A DNA stretch of 64,000 bases, taken from Bog-756 sp052143895 (GTDB taxonomy: Bacteria; Actinomycetota; Acidimicrobiia; Acidimicrobiales; RAAP-2). A model generated the notes under the pieces. It saw nothing but the letters and a program-made list of their open reading frames with translations. It was not told where the DNA came from and searched no databases. The stretch is from the NCBI GenBank assembly GCA_052143895.1, contig JBKQRT010000031.1, forward strand, positions 1-64,000. Direction: 5' to 3'. Each line of letters opens with the position of its first letter. The first letter of the stretch is position 1. The position numbers and the translations under genes are program-made. Positions 36,399 to 44,618 of the stretch are shown here, in pieces.

Positions 36399-37490
36399 AT
36401 GACGTTGGGCCTCGATCTGGCATATCTCGAGCGGGCGCAGCGGGGCGAGTTCGACCTCGGGTGGCTGCACGACACTGGCTCCGAATGGGGCGTGCGTGCC
36501 CGGCCGGGCAAGACCGGCCTGACCCTGCGGGACATCGCCGTGGGGAGCTACGGCGAAGTCCCCGAGCACGCACCACGCCGCTCGATGGCCCCACGGGGTT
36601 CGGCGGTCGAGGACGGGGTTCCCGACCTCGGCTACACCATCAACGACAAGGCCGAGGTCTGGTCGGACAACGTGATGGACCTCTACGAGGAGGCGGTCAG
36701 CCGGCAGTGGAGTGCGACCCGCGACATCCCGTGGGGCGAGTTGCCCGACCTCGACCCCGACCTCGAGCACGCCATGTGCCAGTTGGCCACCGTCCTGTCC
36801 GAGGTGGAGATGGTGGCGGCCGACTTCCCGGCCAAGTGGATGTGGCGGATCAACCACGACTTCGTCGAGGCGAAGATGTTCCTTTGCACCCAGGTGATGG
36901 ATGAGGCCCGCCACACCGAGGTGTTCCGCAAGCGGGCCCTGGCCAACGGCGGCGGACTGGGCAGGGCCACCGCGGTGGTCGAGCGCTTCCTGCAGCTGAT
37001 CCTCGACGCCGGCTCCTATGACGAGGGGTCCGCGCTCATGCACCTGTTGGGCGAAGGCATCGTGCTCTCGTTGTTCCGGGCCGGCGAGGCGATCGCCCCG
37101 TCCCCGGTGGAGCAGCGGATCTTCCGCCTGTGCATGCAGGACGAGGCACGGCACGTGGCCTACGGGACCATGCACCTCCGCTACCGGTTGGAATGCGACC
37201 CGCTCATGGCCGAGGACTTCCACGCCTACCTCGACCAGGGCGAGGAGATCATCGCCATGATCTTCGCCACGCCCGAGATCGCCGAGCCGACGGCGATCCT
37301 GGCGGCCGGCGGCGTCGAGCAGGCGGCGGCGCTTGGCGCCGGCGCCGGGGATGTCATGCGAACCCAGATCATCGGCGAGTACCTGCGGCGCTGTCAGCAC
37401 GCCGGCCTCGACCGGCGTGGGCGGCTGCACCTCCCCGACGTGCTGCTCGAGGGCGTGCCCGGTGCCATGGCCGAAGCGGTGTCCCCGTGA
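36399..37490 (+). CDS. Ferritin-like diiron oxygenase (AurF/toluene-monooxygenase-type site)
   Basis: A 363-residue helical protein with two DEARH motifs (168-172 and 248-252). These pair with upstream Glu in VLSEVEMVA (E135 or E137) and LLGEGIV (E219). The result is the classic Glu-Glu-His, Glu-Glu-His dinuclear iron site of O2-activating carboxylate proteins. Such enzymes hydroxylate, N-oxygenate or desaturate. GGAGG at 36388 lies six bases before the ATG. It is the first gene of a three-gene operon, overlapping the SCP2-like gene by four bases (GTGA), with a ferredoxin gene third to deliver electrons. The exact family and substrate are not known to me. Confidence 0.85.
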   Translation: MTLGLDLAYLERAQRGEFDLGWLHDTGSEWGVRARPGKTGLTLRDIAVGSYGEVPEHAPRRSMAPRGSAVEDGVPDLGYTINDKAEVWSDNVMDLYEEAVSRQWSATRDIPWGELPDLDPDLEHAMCQLATVLSEVEMVAADFPAKWMWRINHDFVEAKMFLCTQVMDEARHTEVFRKRALANGGGLGRATAVVERFLQLILDAGSYDEGSALMHLLGEGIVLSLFRAGEAIAPSPVEQRIFRLCMQDEARHVAYGTMHLRYRLECDPLMAEDFHAYLDQGEEIIAMIFATPEIAEPTAILAAGGVEQAAALGAGAGDVMRTQIIGEYLRRCQHAGLDRRGRLHLPDVLLEGVPGAMAEAVSP

Positions 37491-37942
37491 CCTCCATCGA
37501 CGCGCCGTTCCCCTCCGACGAGTGGTTCGCCGATCTGGTCCGGCGGGCCACCGCCGACCCCGAAGCGTTGCAGCGGCTCGGGACCGCCGAGTTCTGCCTG
37601 GGGATCGAGGTCCTCGACGAGGACGGTGGCGGCCTGTTCGGCATGGTGCTCGACGGCTACGACGTCTTCTCCGCCGGGCGCGTCGACGAGGAGGAGTTCC
37701 GCCCCGACGTGGTCATCAGCGGGCCGCTGGCGGTGTGGCGCGAGATGGTGGACGCCATCGAGGTCCACGGCGGTGCCGACACCGCCCACACCCTCAACAC
37801 CCTCACCCTCGCGGGCGTACCGCTGGCCGTGCGGGCCGCCGACCCCATGGGGCACGACAAGTTCTTCCGCTACATGGGCACGCTCCAGGCGATCTTCGAC
37901 GCCGCCGGGTCGCCGGCGACCGCCGTCGGGAGCGTGCCGTGA
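37487..37942 (+). CDS. SCP2-like small protein in diiron operon
   Basis: A 151-residue soluble protein. The pattern FCLGIEVLDEDGGGLFGMVLDGYDVFSAG, then DVVISGPLAVWREMVDAIEVHGG and FFRYMGTLQAIFDA, resembles the SCP2 lipid-binding fold, in which the GPLxxWREM segment lines the tunnel. The match is by pattern only. It starts with a GTG inside the diiron gene's stop and ends inside the ferredoxin gene's start. It is therefore translated with both and probably presents a hydrophobic substrate to the diiron enzyme. Confidence 0.65.
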   Translation: MTSIDAPFPSDEWFADLVRRATADPEALQRLGTAEFCLGIEVLDEDGGGLFGMVLDGYDVFSAGRVDEEEFRPDVVISGPLAVWREMVDAIEVHGGADTAHTLNTLTLAGVPLAVRAADPMGHDKFFRYMGTLQAIFDAAGSPATAVGSVP

Positions 37943-38352
37943 GCCTCGAGGTCGACCAGCAGGAGTGCCTCGGCTGCGGCGCCTGTGAGTCGGCGTGCCC
38001 GACGGGCGCCATCACCCAGGGTCTGGGGTTCCCGGTGGCCTACGAGGTCGACCCATTGCTGTGCAACGACTGCGACACGTGCCTGGCCGTCTGCCCGGTG
38101 GACGGCCTGGTGCCCGCCCCGGGGTGGGCCGTCTGCCACGGGCACGGCTGCCCGCTCTCGTCGCGGCGGTACGCGGGATGGGAGTGCAGCGAGGGCCGGC
38201 GCCGGTGCGGGACCTGCGGCTCGATGCTGTGGAAGGCGCCCGGCGGCGAGTGGGCGTGCAGCGCCTGCCCGCAGCCGGGGGAGGAGTCGACCCGCCGTGC
38301 CGCCTGCCCCAAGGTCCGCCGGGTGGCCCGCCTCGCCTCGCACCGTGCCTGA
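37939..38352 (+). CDS. 2[4Fe-4S] ferredoxin with Cys-rich C-terminal extension
   Basis: A 137-residue iron-sulfur protein. Two complete CxxCxxCxxxCP motifs (Cys10/13/16/20 and Cys42/45/48/52) bind two [4Fe-4S] clusters. Beyond an ordinary ferredoxin there are 75 more residues with eight further Cys (66, 71, 83, 90, 93, 107, 110, 123). CGTC and CSAC in this part look like a zinc ribbon or a third cluster site. It starts at a GTG inside the previous stop (GTGA). It is the likely electron donor to the diiron oxygenase two genes upstream. Confidence 0.86.
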   Translation: MSLEVDQQECLGCGACESACPTGAITQGLGFPVAYEVDPLLCNDCDTCLAVCPVDGLVPAPGWAVCHGHGCPLSSRRYAGWECSEGRRRCGTCGSMLWKAPGGEWACSACPQPGEESTRRAACPKVRRVARLASHRA

Positions 38353-38391
38353 GCCTCGCGTCGGGACCACCGACTTCGGCGTCGTGCGAGG

Positions 38392-39018
38392 TCAGCCGGA
38401 CCCGGCCGCCTCGGCAGTGACGTCGTCGACCTGGGGCGCGCCGGCCAGGTAGCGGTCGAGGTTGGCCGAGAAGAGATCGGCCTGGCGGCGCGGCCGGCCA
38501 ACGCCCCCGGCCGCGTTGTGGGGGGTGATCCGGACCGAGGGGTGGGTCCAGAACGGATGGTCGTCGGGCAGCGGCTCGGTCCGGAAGACGTCGAGCATGG
38601 CGGTCGCCGGCCGCCCACGGTCGAGGGCCCCGATCAGGGCGTCCACGTCGATGATGGCGCCTCGGGCCACGTTCACGAGGATAGTGCCCTCCCGCATTTC
38701 GGCCAGGAAGGCCGCATCCACCAGACCGACCGTGTCCGGGGTGGCCGGGGTGGCGAGCACCACCACGTCCGCCTGCCCGACCACGTCGCCCAGCCGGTCC
38801 GGGGTCACTGTCAGGTCCACGGGATCGTCGGCGGACGGGCGTCGGCGACAGCCGACGACCCGGGCGCCGAAGGCGCGGGCCCGGACGCCGACGGCGGAAC
38901 CGATCCCCCCGAGGCCGAGCATCAGCCTGGTGCTGCCCGACACCTCGCTCCAGTCGTGGATCCGCCACGACCGTTCGGTCATCCGGTGGCGCCACCGCCC
39001 GGCGTCGTGGGATTCCAT
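38392..39018 (-). pseudogene. D-2-hydroxyacid dehydrogenase lacking its N-terminal half
   Basis: A 208-residue remainder of a D-isomer-specific 2-hydroxyacid dehydrogenase (normally about 310 residues). The NAD-binding domain is complete: MLGLGGIGSAVGVRARAFG, VVVLATPATPDTVGLVDAAFL, ILVNVARGAIIDVDAL, LDVFRTEPLP and the catalytic-His segment TPHNAAGG. The first 100 residues, which form half of the substrate domain, are missing, and the 165 bases upstream do not encode them in any frame. It may still be made as a short protein from the ATG at 39018, but as a dehydrogenase it is probably inactive. Confidence 0.72.
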
Positions 39019-39183
39019 CGGCTCGGCCGGCCGCGGTCCCGCCGGACCGCCCGTGTTCGCCCTTCGGGTTCCGTCCTCGTCGCCGCCCGGCTTCTCGACC
39101 CCGCATCTTGCCAGCCGTCGACTGCCTCCCCGCGCACCGTCGACCGGGCACGTCCCCGGCCGGTTCGTGCTAGAGACGGGGGC

Positions 39184-39953
39184 GTGATCACCACCGAGCG
39201 GGACGGGCCGGTCGCCGTCGTCGTCATCGACCGGCCCGAGGCCCGGAACGCGCTGACCGGGGCGATGATCGCCTCGATGACCGAGACCTTCGCGGCCAGC
39301 GACGCCGACGAGACGGTGCGGGAAGTCGTCCTCACCGGCCGGGACCCCGCCTTCTGCGCCGGCCTCGACCTCGGCGACCTCTCCCGCACCTACGACGAGG
39401 TGGCCGCCACCCTCTCCTCGGGCTCCGTCACCGGGGGCGGCTCGCTGCCCCGCGCCGCCAAGCCGCTCATCGCTGCGGTCAACGGACCGGCGGTCACCGG
39501 CGGTCTGGAGCTGGCTCTCGGCTGCGACTTCCTCATCGCCTCGGAACGGGCCACCTTCGCCGACACCCATGCCCGGGTGGGGGTGATGCCGGCCGGAGGC
39601 ATGACCATCCGCCTCCCCCAGCTCGTCGGCATCAATCGGGCACGACAGATGTCGCTCACTGGCGACTTCGTCGACGCCGCCACCGCACGCGACTGGGGGC
39701 TGGTCAACGAGGTCGTCCCCCACGCATCGCTGCTGAACCGGGCGGTCGGTCTGGCCAAGGCCGTGGCGAGATCGACCCCGACGCCGTACGCGAGATCCGG
39801 GCCATGTACGACGCCCTGTCGCTCCGGTCCGACGGCGCGGCCTACCGCGACGAGGCGAGGTGGTCCAGGCGGTGGATGAAGGAGCATTTCGATCCCGCCT
39901 CGCTCGGCGCAAGACGTCGGGGGATCATCGAGCGGGGCTCGGCCCAGCAGTGA
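39184..39953 (+). pseudogene. Enoyl-CoA hydratase/isomerase, frameshifted near C-terminus
   Basis: A crotonase-fold protein of about 256 residues. The oxyanion-hole segments CAGLDLGDL and GPAVTGGLELALGCDFLIAS are intact, and FADTHARVGVMPAGG follows. Near 39768 one base is missing in GTGGCGAGATC. The next frame continues EIDPDAVREIRAMYDALS and HFDPASLGARRRGIIERG to a stop at 39953, the normal family end. It starts at a GTG at 39184, with a weak ribosome site. It probably hydrates or isomerises acyl-CoA esters. Only the last quarter is affected. Confidence 0.8.
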
Positions 39954-39996
39954 CGCGGCGAGCGTCGGCCCCCGGACCGGCGTGGGTGCCGGCTGG

Positions 39997-41556
39997 TCAG
40001 AGCAGCGGCGGGACGACGGCCTCGATCACGCTCGGGCCCGGTGTGGCCAGGGCCCGCCCGAGCTCGTCGGCGAAGTCCTCTGCCGACTCGGCGCGAGCGG
40101 CGTGGAGGCCGAGCCCGCGGGCCAGCTGGACGAAGTCGATGGATGGGTTGCCGAGGTCGAGCATGTCCCTGGCCCGGGGCCCGGCGTCGGCGCCGACCCG
40201 GTCGAGCTCCATGTTGAGCACCGCGTAGGAGTGGTTGTTGAGCAGGATGGTGGTGACGTCGAGGCCTTCCCTGGCCATCGTCCACCACGCCTGCACCGTG
40301 TAGAGCGCGCTCCCGTCGGACTCGAGGGCCACGACCCGGCGGTCGGGCGATGCCACGGCCGCCCCGACCGCCACCGGCAGCCCCTGACCGATGGCTCCCC
40401 CGGTCAGGCACAGCCAGTCGTGGGGAGGACTGCCGGCGGTCGCCCCGGGTGCGAAGAGCCCCGAGGTGTTCCCCTCGTCGGAAACGACGGCTGCCTCGGG
40501 CAGCAGGGCACCGAGCGCCTGGCACACCGCCTGGGAGGTGAGCGCACCGGTGGGCAGCCCGGGGACGGCGGGCTGCTGGCGGGACCCCGACGCCACCGGT
40601 GCGCCGAGCGCGTCGGCGAGGGCGGCCACGGCCGCCGCGAGGTCGTCGGCCGGTCCGGCCACCGGGTGCACGGCACAGCCCTCGGGCACCAGGTCGCTCG
40701 GCTTGCCGGGGTAGGCGAAGAACGACACCGGCGACCGGGCGTCGACCAGCACGAGGTGCCGCACCCCGTCGAGCTGCATGGCGGTGAACTCGGCGAGGTA
40801 GGCGAGGCGGTCGACCGCCGGCCGGCCCGCCCCTCGTTCCATGCGGGCGGGGAACGTCTCGGCCAGCAGCAGGGCCCCGGTGGCGGCGGCGATGTCGGCC
40901 AGCTGAGCGAGCGCCGCGCCCCGGCAGGCTCGACCGCCGATGAGGACGGCGGCTCGTTCACCGGACCGCAGGGCGGCGGCCGCGGTCGAGACCGCGCCCT
41001 CGTCGGGGGCGGCACCCCGCGGCGCCTCGTTCCGGGATCCAGTCGCCACCACCCCGCCCTCCGACCACGAGACGTCGGCCGGCAGGATGAGGGTCGCCAC
41101 CGCGCCCGGGGGGCCCACGGCCGCGGCCAGCGCGGCACGGGCGTCGTCGCCCAGCCCCGCCGTCGTCTCGGACGTGCAGACGAAGGTCGACACGTTGCGG
41201 GCCACCGTCTCGATGTCCGACTGGAGCTGGGCGTCGTACCGGCGGTGGGTGGTGGCGTGGTCCCCCACGATGTTGACCACCGGGCTGTAGGCCCGGCGGG
41301 CGTTGTGCAGGTTGGCCAGACCGTTGCCGAGGCCGGGGCCCAGATGGAGCAGCGTCGCCGCCGGCCCGCCGGCCATCCGGGCGTAGCCGTCGGCGGCACC
41401 GGTGACCACGCCCTCGAACAGGCCGAGCACGCCGTGCATGGCCGGGACGTCGTCGAGGGCGGCGACGAAGTGCATCTCGGACGTTCCCGGGTTCATGAAG
41501 CAGGTGTCGACGCCGTGGTCGACGAGTGTGCGGATGAGCGCCTGGGCTCCGTTCAC
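39997..41556 (-). CDS. Thiamine-diphosphate enzyme, acetolactate synthase/benzoylformate decarboxylase-like
   Basis: A 519-residue TPP-dependent enzyme. The N-terminal CFMNPGTSEMHF and LGLFEGVVTGAADGYARM (catalytic Glu) form the pyrimidine-binding domain. LESDGSALYTVQAWWTMAREGL...NNHSY is the GDG-N type diphosphate/Mg site. The sequence sits between acetolactate synthases and 2-oxo-acid decarboxylases such as MdlC. The GTG start lies within the stop of the upstream GlcD-type gene (GTGA, 41553-41556), so the proteins are co-translated. A 2-oxo acid produced by the oxidase is the obvious candidate substrate. Confidence 0.87.
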   Translation of the reverse strand: MNGAQALIRTLVDHGVDTCFMNPGTSEMHFVAALDDVPAMHGVLGLFEGVVTGAADGYARMAGGPAATLLHLGPGLGNGLANLHNARRAYSPVVNIVGDHATTHRRYDAQLQSDIETVARNVSTFVCTSETTAGLGDDARAALAAAVGPPGAVATLILPADVSWSEGGVVATGSRNEAPRGAAPDEGAVSTAAAALRSGERAAVLIGGRACRGAALAQLADIAAATGALLLAETFPARMERGAGRPAVDRLAYLAEFTAMQLDGVRHLVLVDARSPVSFFAYPGKPSDLVPEGCAVHPVAGPADDLAAAVAALADALGAPVASGSRQQPAVPGLPTGALTSQAVCQALGALLPEAAVVSDEGNTSGLFAPGATAGSPPHDWLCLTGGAIGQGLPVAVGAAVASPDRRVVALESDGSALYTVQAWWTMAREGLDVTTILLNNHSYAVLNMELDRVGADAGPRARDMLDLGNPSIDFVQLARGLGLHAARAESAEDFADELGRALATPGPSVIEAVVPPLL

Positions 41557-43001
41557 CGGTGTGCTCCTTCGATGGGGTCCGGGTCGAAGATCGTCCCCGG
41601 GTTGAGGATCCCCACGGGGTCGAAGGCCGCCTTGATGCGGCGCATGAGGTCGAGCTTGACCGGGTCCTCGAGGTCGGCCAGGAGCGCCTTCTTCTCCGTT
41701 CCGATCCCGTGCTCCCCCGAGATGGCGCCCCCGAGTGCCAGTCCGGCGGCGACGATGTCGTGGAGGAGCTGGTGGCGCACCTCGCCGTCGGTCTGCCACA
41801 CCGAGAGGTGGACGTTGCCGTCGCCGGCGTGGCCGCAGCCGATGACCAGCGACGAGGTGCCCTGGGCCAGCTCACCCACGGTCGCCAGGTACTCGGGGAT
41901 CGTGGCCCGAGGGACCACCACGTCCACGATGTCGTCGGCGCCGTTGGCCTTGGCCGCCCAGAACGCCCGCTCCCGGGCCTGGACCAGGTCGTCGCCGGCC
42001 CGGTCGGGCAGCACGTAGACGTCGAGCGCTCCGAGGCCGGCCAGCAGCTCGGCCACCGTCTGGACGTCCTCGTCGAGCCGGATCGGGTGGTGGTCCTCGA
42101 GCACGATGACCAGGTAGGCGAGGGCACGCTCCTTCACGGCCTCCTCGATGCCGAGGTCGATGCCGGCGTTGGCGGTCACGCCGGCCATCGAGAGGAGGTC
42201 GAGGTACTCGACCAGCAGGGGCCCCACCCCACTGGCCACCACCGGCGGCACGGCGGCGGTGATCTCCTCCAGGGTGGCGAACGGGGCCAGCAGGGTGGCG
42301 TGGTGCCCGGGGCGGGGGTGCAGGCGGAGGATGGCGCGGGTGACCAGGGCCAGTGTGCCCTCGGACCCGGTGACCAGCTGGGTGAGGTCGTAGCCACTGG
42401 TCGCCTTCACGAACCGGCCGCCGGCGACGATGACCTCACCGGTGCCGAGGACCGCCTCGATGCCGAGGACGTGGTGGCGGGTCACGCCGTACTTGACCGC
42501 CCGCATCCCGCCGGCGTTGGTGGCCACGTTCCCGCCGATGCTGGCGGACTGCTCGCCCGGGAACACCGGGTAGACGAGCCCGTGGGGGGCCAGGGCCTCG
42601 TCGAGCTCGGCGAGGGTCACCCCGGGCTCGACCACGGCGACGCTGTTGGCCGTGTCGATCTCCAGGATGCGGTTCATCCGCTCGAAGGAGACCACCACCC
42701 CGCCGGCCACCGGGGTGCACCCACCGGCCAGTCCGGTCCCCGACCCTCGGGGGGTGAGGGGGAGTCGCAGGCGGGCGGCCGCCCGGACCACGGCGGCCAC
42801 CTCGGCCGTGGAGCCCGGCCGGACGACAGCCAGGGGGCGGACCGGCGTGGCGTCGGGCGCCTCGTCGTGGGTGTCGTCCTCGTTGACCTCGGAGCCGACG
42901 TCGACGTGCGCGTCGCCCACGATGTCGGCCAGCACGGCGGCGACGTCCGGGGCGTCGGGCGGCCGTGCCTCGGTCGTGGCCCCGTCTCGTGCACCTACCA
43001 T
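41553..43001 (-). CDS. FAD-linked 2-hydroxyacid oxidase/dehydrogenase (GlcD-like)
   Basis: A 482-residue flavoprotein of the GlcD/D-lactate dehydrogenase group. PRGSGTGLAGG and SIGGNVATNAGGMRAVKYG bind FAD, YDLTQLVTGSEGTL follows, and the C-terminal domain has GCGHAGDGNVH and GEHGIGTEK, typical of D-2-hydroxyacid oxidising enzymes. It would oxidise glycolate, D-lactate or another 2-hydroxy acid to the 2-oxo acid. No GlcE/GlcF partner is adjacent; instead a TPP enzyme is co-translated. The ATG at 43001 follows GGGGGTGG. Confidence 0.9.
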   Translation of the reverse strand: MVGARDGATTEARPPDAPDVAAVLADIVGDAHVDVGSEVNEDDTHDEAPDATPVRPLAVVRPGSTAEVAAVVRAAARLRLPLTPRGSGTGLAGGCTPVAGGVVVSFERMNRILEIDTANSVAVVEPGVTLAELDEALAPHGLVYPVFPGEQSASIGGNVATNAGGMRAVKYGVTRHHVLGIEAVLGTGEVIVAGGRFVKATSGYDLTQLVTGSEGTLALVTRAILRLHPRPGHHATLLAPFATLEEITAAVPPVVASGVGPLLVEYLDLLSMAGVTANAGIDLGIEEAVKERALAYLVIVLEDHHPIRLDEDVQTVAELLAGLGALDVYVLPDRAGDDLVQARERAFWAAKANGADDIVDVVVPRATIPEYLATVGELAQGTSSLVIGCGHAGDGNVHLSVWQTDGEVRHQLLHDIVAAGLALGGAISGEHGIGTEKKALLADLEDPVKLDLMRRIKAAFDPVGILNPGTIFDPDPIEGAHR

Positions 43002-43080
43002 CTGCCACCCCCAGTCGGACCTGCCGACACGCTACCGTCCGGGGACCGCCCGGGTCCGGGGGGATGGTGGGGATGGTGGG

Positions 43081-44007
43081 TCAGCTGGTGGCGCTGGCCC
43101 CCGCGCCCAGGACCTGGTTGGTGATGTCGTACACCTGCGAGGCGGGTGGTGCGGTGACGGTCACCGGGGTCCCGAAGTCGTAGAACCCGACCGTGATGGA
43201 GACCGAGGTGGCCGACGAGGTGGCGCTCGAGGCCGGCACGGTGATCTGGTACGACATCTGGGCGACCCGGCCCTGATCGTCGAGCCACACCTGCACCGGA
43301 AACGACGTCGTGTGGAGCTCCGACTCGATCCGCTGCAGGGCCGCCTGGGCCCGGGCGTCCTTCAGCGCCGCCGCCTTGGTCAGGTCGACGGTGGCCCGGT
43401 ACTCGGTGGTGGGGACGCCCCGGATCGTGGCCGGGCCGACCTCGGTGATCCCGTTGCTCGACACCGCCTCGAGGTACGAGAGGATCTGGGTCGACTGCTG
43501 GGACGAGTCCGACAGCTCGGACAGGCTGGCCCCGTACTGCGACGTGGTCAGCGTGTCGAGATCGATGGAGAGCCATGACTTGCCCGGCGGAAGCTCGGAC
43601 TGAAGGGCACCCGGTGCCTGCAGGTAGAGCTCGGGGGGGATGACCCGAATGGAGAGGGACCCGAGGCTGGGAATGGTCAAGTCCATGGCCAGGTTCTGGC
43701 TGGCGAAGTCGATCCGCCCGTCGGCTGAGATCGTCCGATTGGTGCCGCCGGTGCTCACGTTCTCGTCGAGCGAGATCCGGGCACTCCCGGCGGCGACCGT
43801 CTGGGTGTAGGCGGTGAGGACGGCGCCCGCCCCCGTCTGGGTGCCGGCGCTCGAGCCGGTCGCCTGGGTGCTGCTGCAACCGGCCAGGACTGCCAGTCCC
43901 AGCGTGGCGACCAGCGCGCCGACCACCCACCGTGCGATCGGCCGTCGTTCCGTCCGCTCCACGCTCCACCTCTCCGCCGCACGTCGACTGGTCGTTCGCA
44001 CGATCAT
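43081..44007 (-). CDS. Secreted lipoprotein, LppX/LprG-like
   Basis: A 308-residue lipoprotein. The basic N-terminus, the hydrophobic stretch WVVGALVATLGLAVLAGC and its lipobox LAGC are clear. The mature part (VSTGGTNRTISADGRIDFASQNLAMDLTI, GKSWLSIDLDTL, GVPTTEYRATVDLTKAAAL, VWLDDQGRVAQMSYQI) fits the half-barrel fold of mycobacterial LppX/LprG-type proteins, which carry lipids across the envelope. The assignment is by pattern, and function in this organism is inferred. The ATG at 44007 directly follows AGAGGGAG. Confidence 0.75.
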   Translation of the reverse strand: MIVRTTSRRAAERWSVERTERRPIARWVVGALVATLGLAVLAGCSSTQATGSSAGTQTGAGAVLTAYTQTVAAGSARISLDENVSTGGTNRTISADGRIDFASQNLAMDLTIPSLGSLSIRVIPPELYLQAPGALQSELPPGKSWLSIDLDTLTTSQYGASLSELSDSSQQSTQILSYLEAVSSNGITEVGPATIRGVPTTEYRATVDLTKAAALKDARAQAALQRIESELHTTSFPVQVWLDDQGRVAQMSYQITVPASSATSSATSVSITVGFYDFGTPVTVTAPPASQVYDITNQVLGAGASATS

Positions 44008-44170
44008 CTCCCTCTGCCCGTCACCACGATGGTAGTGGCGGGGGTGCGACGGGCAACAGACCGCCGGCACCCGCAAGCAGCCGTCCGGCTCCGCTACGTT
44101 GCGGATGACGGCGGGCCGGTTTCCGCCGGCGGTCGGCCGGTGAGACCGGCCCGGACGGAGAGGAGCCGGC

Positions 44171-44593
44171 ATGGGCAGCCAGTCGAACAAGGAGCGGGTG
44201 CGGGACTTCTGGGACGCGCTGTACGCCCGGGACTGGGACGCCATCGCCAGCTTCTTTGCCCAGGACAGCGAGTACACCGATGTCCCCTCCCCGGCCGACG
44301 ATGTGGCCCACGGCCCGGACCGCATCGTGGCTCGCCTTCGCCTCGGCCTCGAGCGCATCGCGGGCTACGAGCACGACCTGCGTCTGATGGTGGCTGAGGA
44401 CGACACGGTGGTCACCGAGCACGCCGAGACCTGGCACTGGCACACCGGCGAGCAGGTGACGCTCCCGTTCGTGTCGGTCCACGAGCTCCGTGACGGCTCC
44501 ATCGTCCGGTGGTGGGACTACTGGGACCTGCAGACGCTCATGAACGCCGCCCCCGGGTGGTGGATCGAGCACATCTCGCGGGGGTACGCGTGA
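44171..44593 (+). CDS. SnoaL/NTF2-like protein
   Basis: A 140-residue cone-fold protein: an N-terminal helix (NKERVRDFWDALYARDWDAIASFFAQDSEYTDVPSP), strands with TEHAETWHW, and a final strand with RDGSIVRWWDYWDLQTLM. Asp residues line the pocket, but the Tyr-Asn and Arg-Asp pattern of limonene epoxide hydrolase is not complete, so catalysis is uncertain. GAGAGGAG lies six bases before the ATG. It converges on the APC permease gene with 25 bases between stops. Confidence 0.78.
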   Translation: MGSQSNKERVRDFWDALYARDWDAIASFFAQDSEYTDVPSPADDVAHGPDRIVARLRLGLERIAGYEHDLRLMVAEDDTVVTEHAETWHWHTGEQVTLPFVSVHELRDGSIVRWWDYWDLQTLMNAAPGWWIEHISRGYA

Positions 44594-44618
44594 GGACGCA
44601 TGCGCGTGAGGATGCGCC

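Noticed and set aside
36320..36400. Possible tRNA or small RNA before the diiron operon
   Set aside because: The paired arms (36345-36375) form one simple inverted repeat. No cloverleaf, T-loop or CCA end was found.
41559..43124. A 521-codon forward frame opposite the GlcD-like gene
   Set aside because: His/Gly/Val-rich antisense shadow without any domain.
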